A stretch of 64,000 nucleotides of DNA from DASXZH01 sp036502005 (GTDB lineage Bacteria > Armatimonadota > Fimbriimonadia > Fimbriimonadales > Fimbriimonadaceae): positions 85,902 through 149,901 of the forward strand of contig DASXZH010000039.1 in the NCBI GenBank assembly GCA_036502005.1. The letters run 5' to 3'. Shown piece after piece: positions 44,696 to 52,871 of the stretch. The translations under genes were made by a program, and so were the position numbers. Numbering within the stretch: the stretch's first letter is position 1; every line of letters starts with the position of its first letter. The notes under the pieces are model-generated. The model was not told where the DNA came from and ran no database searches. It worked only from the letters and a program-made list of their open reading frames with translations.

Positions 44696-45702
44696 AGAAG
44701 ACTTTCGAACTTTCTAGCCGCCAAAAAGCAGCCATCATTCTAATGTGCCTCGGGCCGGAGCTTTCCGGTAAGGTCATCCGCCACTTCGAAGAAGACCAGA
44801 TCGAGCTACTCACGCTAGAAGTCGCCAGACTCGATAAAGTCTCGTCGGAACAGCGCGAGGCCGTCATTGGCGAATTCTATGATCTCGCCCTCGCCCAGGA
44901 ATACATCGCAGAAGGCGGCGTGGACCACGCTAAAAAGGTTCTCGAAGCGGGCTTTGGCCCCGAGAAAGCAGAGCAGATCGTGGCCAAGATCATTCAGGCC
45001 ATGCAGGTTGTGCCATTTGACTTCCTCAAGAAGGCCGACCCCTCGCAAGTTCTCAGCTTCATTCAGGACGAGCACCCACAAACGATTTCACTCATCTTGG
45101 CTTACATGCCGATGAACAACGCCGCGCTGATCCTTTCCAAGCTCCCTTCTGAGTTAAGAGCAGAAGTGGCGGGAAGAATCGCCATGATGGACCAAACTCC
45201 ACCGGAAGTTATCCGCCGTGTGGAGCAGGTTCTCGAAAAGAAAGTTTCCAGCATTTTGAACCAGGAAATGACCAAAGCCGGCGGTCCCAAGGCCCTCGTC
45301 GATCTCCTCAACCGAGTGGATCGATCCACAGAAAGGTTGATCATGGATTCGCTCTCCGAGAGCAATCCGGAGCTTGCCGAGACGGTTAAGAACATGATGT
45401 TCGTGTTCGAAGATATCGTCCAGCTCGACGACCGCGCCGTTCAGCAGATCCTTAAAGAGGTCGACCTCAAGGAGCTTGCCACCGCGCTCAAGGGCGTCAA
45501 TAACGACGTGCAAAACAAGGTCTTCCGCAACATGTCCGAACGCGCCGTCAACATGCTCAAAGAGGACATGGACTTCATGGGCCCTGTCCGCTTGAAGGTC
45601 GTGGAAGAGTCGCAGCAGAAGATCGTAGGCGTTATTCGAAGATTGGAAGAGGCGGGCGAACTCACCATCGGCCGCGGCGGAGACGAGGACGTACTTGTCT
45701 AA
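44692..45702 (+). CDS. fliG: Flagellar motor switch protein FliG
   Basis: 336 residues with the three FliG domains: N (LSSRQKAAIILMCLGPELSGKVIRHF), middle with EHPQTISLILAYM (EHPQ motif), and the C-terminal charged torque helix (VQLDDRAVQQILKEVDLKELATALKG). The rotor part of the switch; interacts with the stator. Overlaps fliH by 8 nt. Confidence 0.97.
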   Translation: MKKTFELSSRQKAAIILMCLGPELSGKVIRHFEEDQIELLTLEVARLDKVSSEQREAVIGEFYDLALAQEYIAEGGVDHAKKVLEAGFGPEKAEQIVAKIIQAMQVVPFDFLKKADPSQVLSFIQDEHPQTISLILAYMPMNNAALILSKLPSELRAEVAGRIAMMDQTPPEVIRRVEQVLEKKVSSILNQEMTKAGGPKALVDLLNRVDRSTERLIMDSLSESNPELAETVKNMMFVFEDIVQLDDRAVQQILKEVDLKELATALKGVNNDVQNKVFRNMSERAVNMLKEDMDFMGPVRLKVVEESQQKIVGVIRRLEEAGELTIGRGGDEDVLV

Positions 45703-46366
45703 ACTTATCCTCAAGAACGCCCTTGTCACGGAGTTTTCGACTCTGCTGCGCCCAGTCCCACCCCGGGAAATCATCGATAAGCTCACGCGAACCGATGAGG
45801 AAATCGAGGCGATCAAGGCGGACGCTTATAAAGCCGCCTATCAACGCGGACTCGAAGAGGGCCGATCTGCAGGCAATGTGCTTGGCTTTGCCGCCGGCCA
45901 CGAAGAAGGGTTCGACTCAGCCTTCGAACAAGCGGCCGCCAAAAAGCAGGCCGAACTGGATGCCCTGCTGAACAAACTCGTTAGCCAGGTTAACGACGCC
46001 ATGGCGGAGTGGTACGTAAAAAGTGAGCCCGCGTTAGGCCAGATTTCGACCTTGATTGCCAAGCGAGTGCTCGCCCGCGAGCTGAAGCTCGCGCCGGACA
46101 GCATTCTGGCGATTACGAAGGAAGCCCTCGCCGAAGTGACCCACGCCAACAGCGCTCGCATCCGCATAAACCCCGCTGACTCCGAGGTCTTGCACGAGCA
46201 TAAAACCGAGCTTATGGCGGCAGCGGAATCGGTCCGCCAACTGGAGATTGTGAGTGATGAGGACATTGCCGGAGGGTGCGTGATCGAAACCGACGGCGGC
46301 GTGGTGGACGCGCAAATAGATATGAGATTCGACGAGATCGTTCTCGGTGTAAGGAAAGCAGCTTAA
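45695..46366 (+). CDS. fliH: Flagellar export protein FliH
   Basis: 223 residues from TTG 45695, inside the end of fliG. The middle has the glycine-spaced helix typical of FliH/YscL (AYQRGLEEGRSAGNVLGFAAGHEEGFDSAFEQ) and the C-terminal vATPase-E-like domain (IKPADS-like RINPADSEVL, DEDIAGGCVIETDGGVVDAQID). FliH forms the peripheral stalk of the FliI ATPase. Confidence 0.93.
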   Translation: MSKLILKNALVTEFSTLLRPVPPREIIDKLTRTDEEIEAIKADAYKAAYQRGLEEGRSAGNVLGFAAGHEEGFDSAFEQAAAKKQAELDALLNKLVSQVNDAMAEWYVKSEPALGQISTLIAKRVLARELKLAPDSILAITKEALAEVTHANSARIRINPADSEVLHEHKTELMAAAESVRQLEIVSDEDIAGGCVIETDGGVVDAQIDMRFDEIVLGVRKAA

Positions 46367-46759
46367 ATGAGATTATCAATAAAAGGGGCCAAGCGACTGC
46401 CCAAAAAGATCGCCCACGCATTGCAAAGTGAGATCCTTGCGCCGTTGCCGTTGCGCAACCTGAGCGAACGGATCGGGGTTTCAAACGACCGGGGACTTCC
46501 ATATTCGAGGGGAGTTGTTATTGGCCATGGCGCTTGGCAGTACATCGAGAGATATCCGGAGATGGATGTTCAACCAAGGGACAGAGAAATGTCGAATGTC
46601 GAATGTCGAATGTCGAATGACGGAGGGGCTCGGACAACCCAGCTCGCAAGCCACGATCAGATTTCCGAGATAGAAAATCGAAAATCGAAAATAGAGAATT
46701 CCCCAGTCTCCCCATTCGACATTCGACATTCGACATTCGACGATTCGGAGGCTGCTTGA
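46367..46759 (+). CDS. Small ORF coupled between fliH and fliI, partly repeat-encoded
   Basis: 130-residue frame starting directly at the fliH stop (TAA then ATG) and ending over the fliI TTG (TTGA). The first ~70 residues (MRLSIKGAKRLPKKIAHALQ; LPLRNLSERIGVSNDRG; VVIGHGAWQYIERYPEMDV) look like ordinary protein. From about residue 73 the coding sequence is the heptamer repeat (MSNVECRMSN ... FDIRHSTFDD). No family recognised. Either a small export accessory gene extended by a repeat insertion, or an in-frame spacer that keeps fliI coupled. Confidence 0.45.
   Translation: MRLSIKGAKRLPKKIAHALQSEILAPLPLRNLSERIGVSNDRGLPYSRGVVIGHGAWQYIERYPEMDVQPRDREMSNVECRMSNDGGARTTQLASHDQISEIENRKSKIENSPVSPFDIRHSTFDDSEAA
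46590..46741. repeat. Four-plus-four heptamer inverted repeat
   Basis: Left arm: four perfect TGTCGAA units (46590-46617). Right arm: four perfect ATTCGAC units (46714-46741). Between them lie AAAATCG, AAAATCG, AAAATAG (46674 onward). The arms form a perfect stem of about 30 bp. Confidence 0.9.
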
Positions 46760-48072
46760 CCGTCCCCACCCCGACTTTCGCCCCGGCGAAAAAAGCGGCC
46801 CAAGAAGCCAGGATCCTAAAGATCCATGGCCGGGTCGCGCAGGTGGTTGGACTCGTGGTGGAGGCCAACGGCCCCAACGCCCGCGTGGGCGATTTATGCT
46901 TTATCGAAACCGACGCCCCCGAGCCGATCCGAGCCGAAGTTGTCGGCTTTAGAGGGGACCGCGTCCTCCTTATGCCGCTCGGCGAACTCTCCGGAGTTCG
47001 CGCCGGATGCATCGTTCGAGGCTCTGGCCACTGCCTGGAAGTCGCCGTTGGCGACGGCCTCCTCGGCCGCACCCTCGACGGCCTCGGCGACCCGATCGAC
47101 GGGCTCGGCCCGGTCAAAACAGACGGTTTCTACCCAATCTACGCGGCCCCGCCCAACGCCATGGAGCGCACGATGATCAAGACTCATCTTGCCACGGGCG
47201 TCCGTTCCATCGATGGCGCCCTCACCATTGGTGAGGGCCAAAGAATGGGGATATTCGCTGGTTCCGGCGTCGGGAAAAGCACCCTTCTCGGCATGATCGC
47301 CAGAAACTCCGCCGCCGATATCAACGTGATCGCCCTCGTCGGAGAGCGAGGCCGTGAGGTTCGAGAGTTCCTGGAGAACGACCTCGGCGAGGAAGGAATG
47401 AAGCGAAGCGTTATCATCTGCGCCACTTCAGAGCAGCCCGCGTTGGTAAGAATCAAGGCCGCCCTTACCGCGACCGCCATTGCCGAAAGTTTTAGAGACC
47501 AGGGCAAGCGGGTCATGCTCATGATGGACTCAGTTACAAGATTTTGTATGGCCCAGCGCGAAGTCGGCCTCGCCATTGGCGAGCCGCCCAGCACCAAGGG
47601 CTACACCCCCAGCGTTTTCGCTCTCCTGCCCAAGCTCATGGAGCGCGCCGGCAACGGCAAAACGGGCAGCATCACCGCCCTTTACACGGTTTTGGTGGAG
47701 GGGGACGATACCAACGAACCCATTGCAGATGCTAGCAGGTCCATTCTCGATGGCCACATTCTTCTCAACCGAAAGCTGACCAGCAAGGGCCACTACCCGC
47801 CCATCGATGTCCTCGAAAGCCTCAGCAGGGTTATGCCGATGGTGGTTACCGAAAAGCACATTGAACTCGCCCGCGAGCTGCGCGAACTCATTGCCGCTTA
47901 CGCCGATATCGAGGACTTGGTCAGCATTGGCGCTTACAAGCCAGGCACAAAACCCGTCGCAGACCGCGCCCTTGCCAAGTGGGAAGCCATTAACACGTTC
48001 CTGCGCCAGACCAAGTCTGAACACACCGATTTCAACACGACCCTATGGGCCTTGGAGGAGATCCTTCGATGA
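46756..48072 (+). CDS. fliI: Flagellar export ATPase FliI
   Basis: 438 residues from TTG 46756. Walker A AGSGVGKST (from about residue 168), ALVGERGREVREF, Walker B RVMLMMDSVTRF, and SLIGEPP-like GLAIGEPPSTKGYTPSVFALLPKLMERAG are all present. It energises unfolding and entry of export substrates with FliH and FliJ. The start TTG shares bases with the stop of the previous ORF; fliJ overlaps by 4 nt. Confidence 0.97.
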   Translation: MTVPTPTFAPAKKAAQEARILKIHGRVAQVVGLVVEANGPNARVGDLCFIETDAPEPIRAEVVGFRGDRVLLMPLGELSGVRAGCIVRGSGHCLEVAVGDGLLGRTLDGLGDPIDGLGPVKTDGFYPIYAAPPNAMERTMIKTHLATGVRSIDGALTIGEGQRMGIFAGSGVGKSTLLGMIARNSAADINVIALVGERGREVREFLENDLGEEGMKRSVIICATSEQPALVRIKAALTATAIAESFRDQGKRVMLMMDSVTRFCMAQREVGLAIGEPPSTKGYTPSVFALLPKLMERAGNGKTGSITALYTVLVEGDDTNEPIADASRSILDGHILLNRKLTSKGHYPPIDVLESLSRVMPMVVTEKHIELARELRELIAAYADIEDLVSIGAYKPGTKPVADRALAKWEAINTFLRQTKSEHTDFNTTLWALEEILR

Positions 48073-48488
48073 AGAAATTCAACTTCCGATTGCAAAAAGT
48101 TCTTGAATACCGCCAGATGCTACAGCAGTGGGCGAAAGAAGCCTATCTGGACGCGCGTTCCTCACGCCTGGAGGCCGAGCTCTCGCTTCACCAAATCACC
48201 AGCCTTCGCTTAGAAGTCCTGACATGGAGATCCAACACCATCGAATCGCGCCAAACGATCGAGATGCAGCTACGGAAGCTGGATCAAAAAGAGGTCGAGC
48301 AGCGCCTGATCGTCAACGTGCTGGTCCACGAAGAGGAGCTAGCGCTAAACGCCTGGAAAGAGAAGAAGATTGAACTAGAGGCGCTGAACAAGATGTACGA
48401 CAAGCAGTTTGGCGAATGGCAGCTCGACATGGACCGCAAGCTTCAGAACGAGCTCGACGAATGGGCGACCAGGAAGAGGGTGGCGTGA
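48069..48488 (+). CDS. fliJ: Flagellar export chaperone FliJ
   Basis: 139 residues, all helical coiled coil: KKFNFRLQKVLEYRQMLQQWAKEAYLDA at the start is the usual FliJ N-terminus. It connects FliI to the FlhA gate. ATG overlaps the fliI stop (ATGA). Confidence 0.92.
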   Translation: MKKFNFRLQKVLEYRQMLQQWAKEAYLDARSSRLEAELSLHQITSLRLEVLTWRSNTIESRQTIEMQLRKLDQKEVEQRLIVNVLVHEEELALNAWKEKKIELEALNKMYDKQFGEWQLDMDRKLQNELDEWATRKRVA

Positions 48489-49078
48489 ACCCGATTAATG
48501 GGCTTCTCGGCCCCGAAGGCGTTCAGCAGCGTATGCAGGAGATCCAGCAAAAGCTGGATGCCCTTAATGGCCCCAGCTTTAACAGCTATTTAGGCAAGCC
48601 CTCCCCTTTGCAGGGGCAGATTGGTGCTGGCGGCAGCACCGCTCCTTTTAATCCTATGGGGCCTGGAGTGGGAATTACGAGTAAGGCCAGTCCAGAGCTT
48701 AAGAACATGATCGCCCAAGCCGCCCAGCAGAATGGCGTCGACCCCAACTTGCTTGATGCCTTGGTGGCAACCGAAAGCTCATACGATCCTTCTGCCCGTT
48801 CGCATACCGGCGCAATGGGCTTATGCCAACTCATGCCGGGAACCGCTCAGCAAATGGGGATTTCAAACCCGCTTGATCCTTCGCAGAACCTAAATGGCGG
48901 GGCTAAGTATTTGTCCGGATTGTTGAAGCAGTTTGGGTCTGCGCCTTTGGCCCTGGCTGCCTATAACGCGGGTCCCAATGCGGTTTTGAAGGCCGGCAAC
49001 CAGATCCCGAACTATCCTGAAACTCAGAACTACGTTCAGCGAATCATGGATCTTGTGAACTCTAAGAAGGGCCAATGA
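48485..49078 (+). CDS. SLT-family lytic transglycosylase
   Basis: 197 residues from GTG 48485, which overlaps the fliJ stop (GTGA) and has AGAGGG upstream. After a ~75-residue linker, the goose-lysozyme-like SLT domain has ALVATESSYDPSARSHTGAMGLCQLMPGTAQQMG with the catalytic Glu in ATESS, and LALAAYNAGPNAVLKAG. It would cut peptidoglycan, probably to let the rod or stator through. No clear signal peptide, so it may be exported by the flagellar apparatus. Confidence 0.9.
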   Translation: MNPINGLLGPEGVQQRMQEIQQKLDALNGPSFNSYLGKPSPLQGQIGAGGSTAPFNPMGPGVGITSKASPELKNMIAQAAQQNGVDPNLLDALVATESSYDPSARSHTGAMGLCQLMPGTAQQMGISNPLDPSQNLNGGAKYLSGLLKQFGSAPLALAAYNAGPNAVLKAGNQIPNYPETQNYVQRIMDLVNSKKGQ

Positions 49079-49262
49079 AATCAGTCGCGGATAAAACTAT
49101 CGGGATAGCGACTGCTCCAAACCTCTCCCGTGAGGAGAGGTCGGAAGCTTTCCAATATGCTTACGACAGCCCAACCCAGAAACACCGACAAAGGAAAGCG
49201 GTGAGGTACGAACCGGGAGAGGCTCGAGAGCCCAAACTTTGTGATCGTAATTGGGAAATCCT
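49079..49262. repeat. Repeat copy between slt and motE-like genes
   Basis: AAACCTCTCCCG ... GGAGAGGTCGG (49119-49144) and GAACCGGGAGAGGCTCGAG (49208-49226) match the interior of the MITE-like element at 23.0 kb, but without its terminal repeats. No gene seen. Confidence 0.6.
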
Positions 49263-49757
49263 ATGAAAAAGATTCTCGCGATAATTCTTCCCATCCTGAT
49301 CATCGGCGGCGCGGTAGTCGGTTTGGCCTTCATGGGAGTGCTCAAAATCCCCGGCCTAACTCCTAAGAAACTCATGAACGCAAAGGGCAAAGGGAAGGGC
49401 ACTGTTGTTACCAACGCGCCCGTAACACCGCCCCCCAGTGGCGATAAGGGCAGCTCAGACGCACCTAAGAAGAAGCCGGCAGACGCGCCCACCCCCAAAG
49501 TCGCCTCGGCCCCTATCAAGCTGGACCCCGACCAAGGCGCAGAGCAGCTTGCCATTATCTGGAACCAGCTCGATCCTAGCAAGTTCAAGGACCTCTTGAA
49601 GGACTGGAAAGACCCCGAGGTAGCCCGCGTGTTCTTGAAGATGAAGCCGGATATCGTAGCCGGGATCCTAGCTGTCATGGACATGAAACGCGCCTCGAAC
49701 ATCAGCAAGCTGATGGAGAAGCAGTCCAGTGTCGTGATCGAGGATCAGACGAGCTAG
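49263..49757 (+). CDS. MotE-like (MgtE-N-type) flagellar accessory protein
   Basis: 164 residues: short N-terminus, one membrane helix (ILAIILPILIIGGAVVGLAFMGVL), a Lys/Pro/Ala-rich linker, and a C-terminal MgtE-N-like helical domain (AIIWNQLDPSKFKDLLKDWKDPEVARVFLKMKPDIVAGILAVMDMKRASNISKLME). This is the layout of MotE, which stabilises stator protein MotC/MotB-like partners in other bacteria. Placed at the end of the flagellar operon; stator genes are not in the window. Confidence 0.75.
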   Translation: MKKILAIILPILIIGGAVVGLAFMGVLKIPGLTPKKLMNAKGKGKGTVVTNAPVTPPPSGDKGSSDAPKKKPADAPTPKVASAPIKLDPDQGAEQLAIIWNQLDPSKFKDLLKDWKDPEVARVFLKMKPDIVAGILAVMDMKRASNISKLMEKQSSVVIEDQTS

Positions 49758-50285
49758 CTCGCTATTAGATTTTCAAGGTGCGGATTGTGGCGGGGGCCGA
49801 AGATTCTGGCGGCAGCAATGGCCCTTTTTTGAGCTTATTGTAGCGGAAAGTGGCGGATTCTGGCGGGGAAATTCCTACGCCAGAATGGCGGTGACTTGAA
49901 GTTATTCTGGCGGTTTGTGGCGGATTATGTCCGCTGCTATAGGTTCAAAATGCGGTGTTCTCATAAAAAACTCTTGGCTGGCCTTCGACTTTCGACCTTG
50001 GGGTGTTCACAGATAAGTAGACGGGCGACGAGGTGGTTAATGGTTTCGGGAATTTCGCGCGTCGTCAAATCGACAAACCTTCGCTGAGCCACTTCGTGGC
50101 GAGGCATCGGTTTGCCGATTTGCCTTTTCGGGGGCGGCCGCTCGCTACCAGGGCTACGTCTACGCCGCCTGAGGCGGCGTAGACTCACCCTTCGCTAAGG
50201 TATACCGACCCTTCAGGCCGCCGGAATAGTGAGTGGCGAAGCATCGGGTTTTTGATTTGCCCTAGTTAGGTGGCAGCTCCCACTT
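49758..50285. repeat. Gene-free region with several repeats
   Basis: 49790-49925 holds clustered TTCTGGCGG/TGTGGCGG units, some inverted. CAAATCGACAAACC (50066-50079) pairs with 50109-50122 (one mismatch) around a GCCAC-TTC-GTGGC hairpin; this is the arm-plus-central-hairpin design of 16666 and 58605. A perfect 12-bp stem GTCTACGCCGCC-TGA-GGCGGCGTAGAC is at 50158-50184. No credible gene. Confidence 0.65.
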
Positions 50286-50426
50286 CCGTCGCGAAGCTCT
50301 GGACTGCTAAAGCTTGCTTTAGCTCTAACCCAGGAAGCTTGCTTCCGTCAAAAAGGACGCTCAAGCGGCAGCAAGCTGCCTGATCAAAGCTGGAGCAAGC
50401 TCCAGCACTCCACAGCTTCGCGACGG
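50286..50426. repeat. Multi-hairpin element, copy 1
   Basis: Outer arms CCGTCGCGAAGCT ... and complement (50286-50298 / 50414-50426), inner hairpins GGAAGCTTGCTTCC (50333-50346) and GGCAGCAAGCTGCC (50367-50380), and arm hairpins AAAGCTTGCTTT and TGGAGCAAGCTCCA. Same family as 58385, 61243 and 63765. Confidence 0.85.
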
Positions 50427-50452
50427 ACGCGTCCCTTGCATGGCTATCGCAT

Positions 50453-51283
50453 CTACAAACCGTTTTTAAGCGTCTGCCTTAGCCCATCCAAAAAGCCGCC
50501 CTCGAACCGAACTATCTCCGTCTCCTCATGGTCGATTAGACGAATCTCTTTTTCCTGGGTCACAACTAAGTAATGCGCGTCAGTGAACTCAGGGAGAGCA
50601 CATAAGAATCCTTCCTTACCGGGCACAAGCCGTGTATCGAGAACCCCAAAGACCTCGGCGTCTCGAGTTGAAAAACCACCACACTTTTCCATAAGCGCCA
50701 AATAGTCCGGCGGCAAAGCTATTTCAAGTTGCTTCGGTCTCTCAGCCTTAGCCTCAGCTCCCTCGGGCGGCTTAATATTGTTTATCTCAAGATTTTGAGC
50801 CCATGGGCCCAGCAGTCTCCTAAGATTTTCGGCACTTGGCGGCTCGCTCGCCTGCGATGCCGCCATCGGATGGGGCAGGTTATATTCGACCTTCGTCACT
50901 AGCGGGATCAAGTGCCTTACCTTCTTGATGCTGGCCGAATATTGGATCATAAAGAAATGTCCGTTGACAACCCAGAACTTAGCGTTGATTGGCTTCTTGA
51001 GCCCATCGGCGGTGAACGAAAGGCTGCAAAGCAGCCATTCCGCGGTTGGAATGGGGATTACGCCTTTTCTTGGATGAAAGACCTTTCCCAGGAAAGCCCT
51101 GTACAAGCTGGTCTCCTGCCAATTCGAGCCGTGCGAGGCGTGATTAACGGTCTTAACCCTATACACCAATGTCTGTTTTACTTGGGGATCCGGCATGCGG
51201 TCGATTAACTCTTGCAGCAAGGTTCGCTCTAGCTTGGGGAAAATCGGTAGAACCGGTTTGAGGATCGACCTTAATGTTGACAT
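50453..51283 (-). CDS. Unknown protein with SUKH/SMI1-like C-terminal domain
   Basis: 276 residues, cytosolic. Residues about 185-276 (LPPDYLALMEKCGGFSTRDAEVFGVLDTRLV ... HYLVVTQEKEIRLIDHEETEIVRFEGGFLDGLRQTL) recall SMI1/KNR4 (SUKH) domains, which often serve as immunity proteins against toxins; this is a resemblance by eye. The N-terminal ~150 residues are unrecognised. Its ATG shares a base with the stop of the upstream Imm40-like ORF (TAATG), so the two are translationally coupled. Confidence 0.6.
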   Translation of the reverse strand: MSTLRSILKPVLPIFPKLERTLLQELIDRMPDPQVKQTLVYRVKTVNHASHGSNWQETSLYRAFLGKVFHPRKGVIPIPTAEWLLCSLSFTADGLKKPINAKFWVVNGHFFMIQYSASIKKVRHLIPLVTKVEYNLPHPMAASQASEPPSAENLRRLLGPWAQNLEINNIKPPEGAEAKAERPKQLEIALPPDYLALMEKCGGFSTRDAEVFGVLDTRLVPGKEGFLCALPEFTDAHYLVVTQEKEIRLIDHEETEIVRFEGGFLDGLRQTLKNGL

Positions 51284-51624
51284 TACTGACCTAAAAGTTG
51301 AAGATCGCGCCTTCTACATCGCGAAATCTTGCTATGAATTGTCGGGGCACCTTCGGCGCAGTTCTGAGCATTTCGGGTCTCCCTGCCAAGAAAACCTTCG
51401 TAGTTACTTGTCGCGATCCACATCGGATGCCCGTCAACTTCCCGCCATAACTCCAACCCTGTGACCACCTGCCCCGATCGCTCAAACTGATCGATGACTT
51501 CAAGGGCATCGTCGGGCCGCCACGCCCATTCGTTCAACAGGTAAATGCCCTTCGCCATCAGATCCGCAGAAATCACCGAAAAATCTAACACCTGTTTAAG
51601 GACGAGGGGCAACGGTTTTCGCAA
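51283..51624 (-). CDS. Imm40-like immunity protein, possibly frameshifted at the 3' end
   Basis: 113 residues. LNEWAWRPDDALEVIDQFERSGQVVTGLELWREVDGHPMWIATSNYEGF is similar in layout to immunity protein 40 domains. The tail in this frame (AQNCAEGAPTIHSKISRCRRRDLQ) is Cys/Arg-rich and unlike a protein end. Another frame over the same DNA reads RQFIARFRDVEGAIFNF and stops at 51291, so a frameshift around 51400-51420 is possible. The gene may be intact with an odd tail, or damaged. Confidence 0.5.
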   Translation of the reverse strand: MRKPLPLVLKQVLDFSVISADLMAKGIYLLNEWAWRPDDALEVIDQFERSGQVVTGLELWREVDGHPMWIATSNYEGFLGRETRNAQNCAEGAPTIHSKISRCRRRDLQLLGQ

Positions 51625-51842
51625 GGTTCAAATAGCGAAGAGTTGTCAGCTCCCTACCCGCCTCCCGGTGCCCCCTATATGTGAGGGCGTAAGGTCGCAT
51701 TATCCAACCCATATAACTTTTATTGCGCCACAAGACCGCGCGCCGAACGAAGAGGGAACCAGTGGAGCGAGGAACGAGCGTAACCGGAGGGGGTGGAAAT
51801 CAGTCCGTCAGGAAATTCCGGTCCCCAATCAAAAATCAAGAA
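51620..51842. repeat. Repeat mosaic related to those at 10.6 and 58.5 kb
   Basis: 51620-51660 (GCAAGGTTCAAATAGCGAAG ... TTGTCAGCTCCC) matches 58506-58538. 51664-51806 matches 10627-10775. Heptamers ATCAAAA, ATCAAGA, ATCAAAA (51828-51848) run into the stop codon of the minus-strand membrane-protein gene. Confidence 0.65.
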
Positions 51843-52388
51843 TCAAAAATCCCCAAACCCAATCGCCTGCAAAAACTCCCGCTCGCCCCTCAACCGAAAC
51901 AGAAACGCCTTCACCCCCTGGGCCGTTTTGTACCGAACGCGCAACATATCTGACCGTCCTCGGTCAACGCCGATAATATCTTCAACCGAAATCTTCTGGA
52001 GCAAGCCAAAAACCTCCCCGCCATGCCTCATCTTGGGATAGATATAAAGATAGCCATCAATCACAGAAACGGTCAGCATGCCGGTCGCCGTTCCAAACTT
52101 GCCTTCCATCTTTCCTGAAGTCATTTGCTCTTCAAACTCTGACAAGACGCCTTGCGGCGGCTTCATCTTTTCCCAAACCTTTTGAGTTCCGTAATAGAGC
52201 ACACCATGAATAGGCAGATAGATACAAATAAGAGTCCCAAAAAGAATGAGGAATCGCTGAACCAAATACTCCCTGCCTCCCGTTTCCGCCCACCATGTCC
52301 CTGCCAGAAAGCAGGGCATTAGCGCGACTTGGAGGTACCAGAAATTCCGAACAAGCCATCGGTAAGCCGTCATGATCGCCGCATCCAT
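51843..52388 (-). CDS. Membrane protein with PH-like domain, unknown function
   Basis: 181 residues from the ATG at 52388 (the frame runs on to 52784 but without protein-like sequence; ATG at 52373 is an alternative). Two membrane helices (FWYLQVALMPCFLAGTWW; FLILFGTLICIYLPIHGVLYY) and a soluble C-terminal domain (MLTVSVIDGYLYIYPKMRHGGEVFGLLQKISVEDIIGVDRG ... FLFRLRGEREFLQAIG) with the alternating pattern of bacterial PH/GRAM-like domains. Last codons lie in a heptamer repeat. Confidence 0.55.
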   Translation of the reverse strand: MDAAIMTAYRWLVRNFWYLQVALMPCFLAGTWWAETGGREYLVQRFLILFGTLICIYLPIHGVLYYGTQKVWEKMKPPQGVLSEFEEQMTSGKMEGKFGTATGMLTVSVIDGYLYIYPKMRHGGEVFGLLQKISVEDIIGVDRGRSDMLRVRYKTAQGVKAFLFRLRGEREFLQAIGFGDF

Positions 52389-52871
52389 TCTTAGTATTTT
52401 ATTCGGTCTGAGGTTTCTGTCTTCCCGGCCAGCATGGAAGCAGGGCAATTGGACGCAAGGAATGAGTTTTAGAACACGCATAGATCCAATTCGCCCCGGG
52501 GTGCTTAACATTAACGCAAAAGGCTTTCGGTCCGAGAAGAGTTCGACAAATTCCGGAACGCCAAAGGTGTTCGATGCTATACCGAAAGGGCGGCACCTGC
52601 CACGGAGAGCGAGGCGAATCCGGACGGAACAAGGGCTTAGGTTCGAGGCTAGGGACAAAGCGGCCCAATCGCTTAGCAAATTGTGCCGCCACTGATCCAC
52701 ACTTAAGCGATAACCGTGAAGGGTTTGGCATCCTTCCATTCTTTGCCCAGCCGCAGTTGGAATGATCCAGCCTAAGTTGCCCATAACTCAAAGGTACTAT
52801 GAGTCAGGCGTGAATATCCCTATTTTGCAGATCGAGGCAGGAGATTCCGGCAAAAGGAGGGTCTTTACATC
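52389..52871. other. Gene-free stretch before the nuclease-STAND gene
   Basis: About 480 bp with open frames on both strands but no recognisable protein or repeat. AAAGGAGG at 52853-52860 is a strong Shine-Dalgarno for the TTG at 52872. TACTAT at 52795-52800 is a possible -10 without a good -35. Confidence 0.4.

Noticed and set aside
45154..45816. 220-aa minus-strand ORF
   Set aside because: Antisense to fliG and fliH; no independent support.
49896..50087. 63-aa ORF after the flagellar operon
   Set aside because: No Shine-Dalgarno, lies in repeat-rich DNA and has no recognisable pattern.
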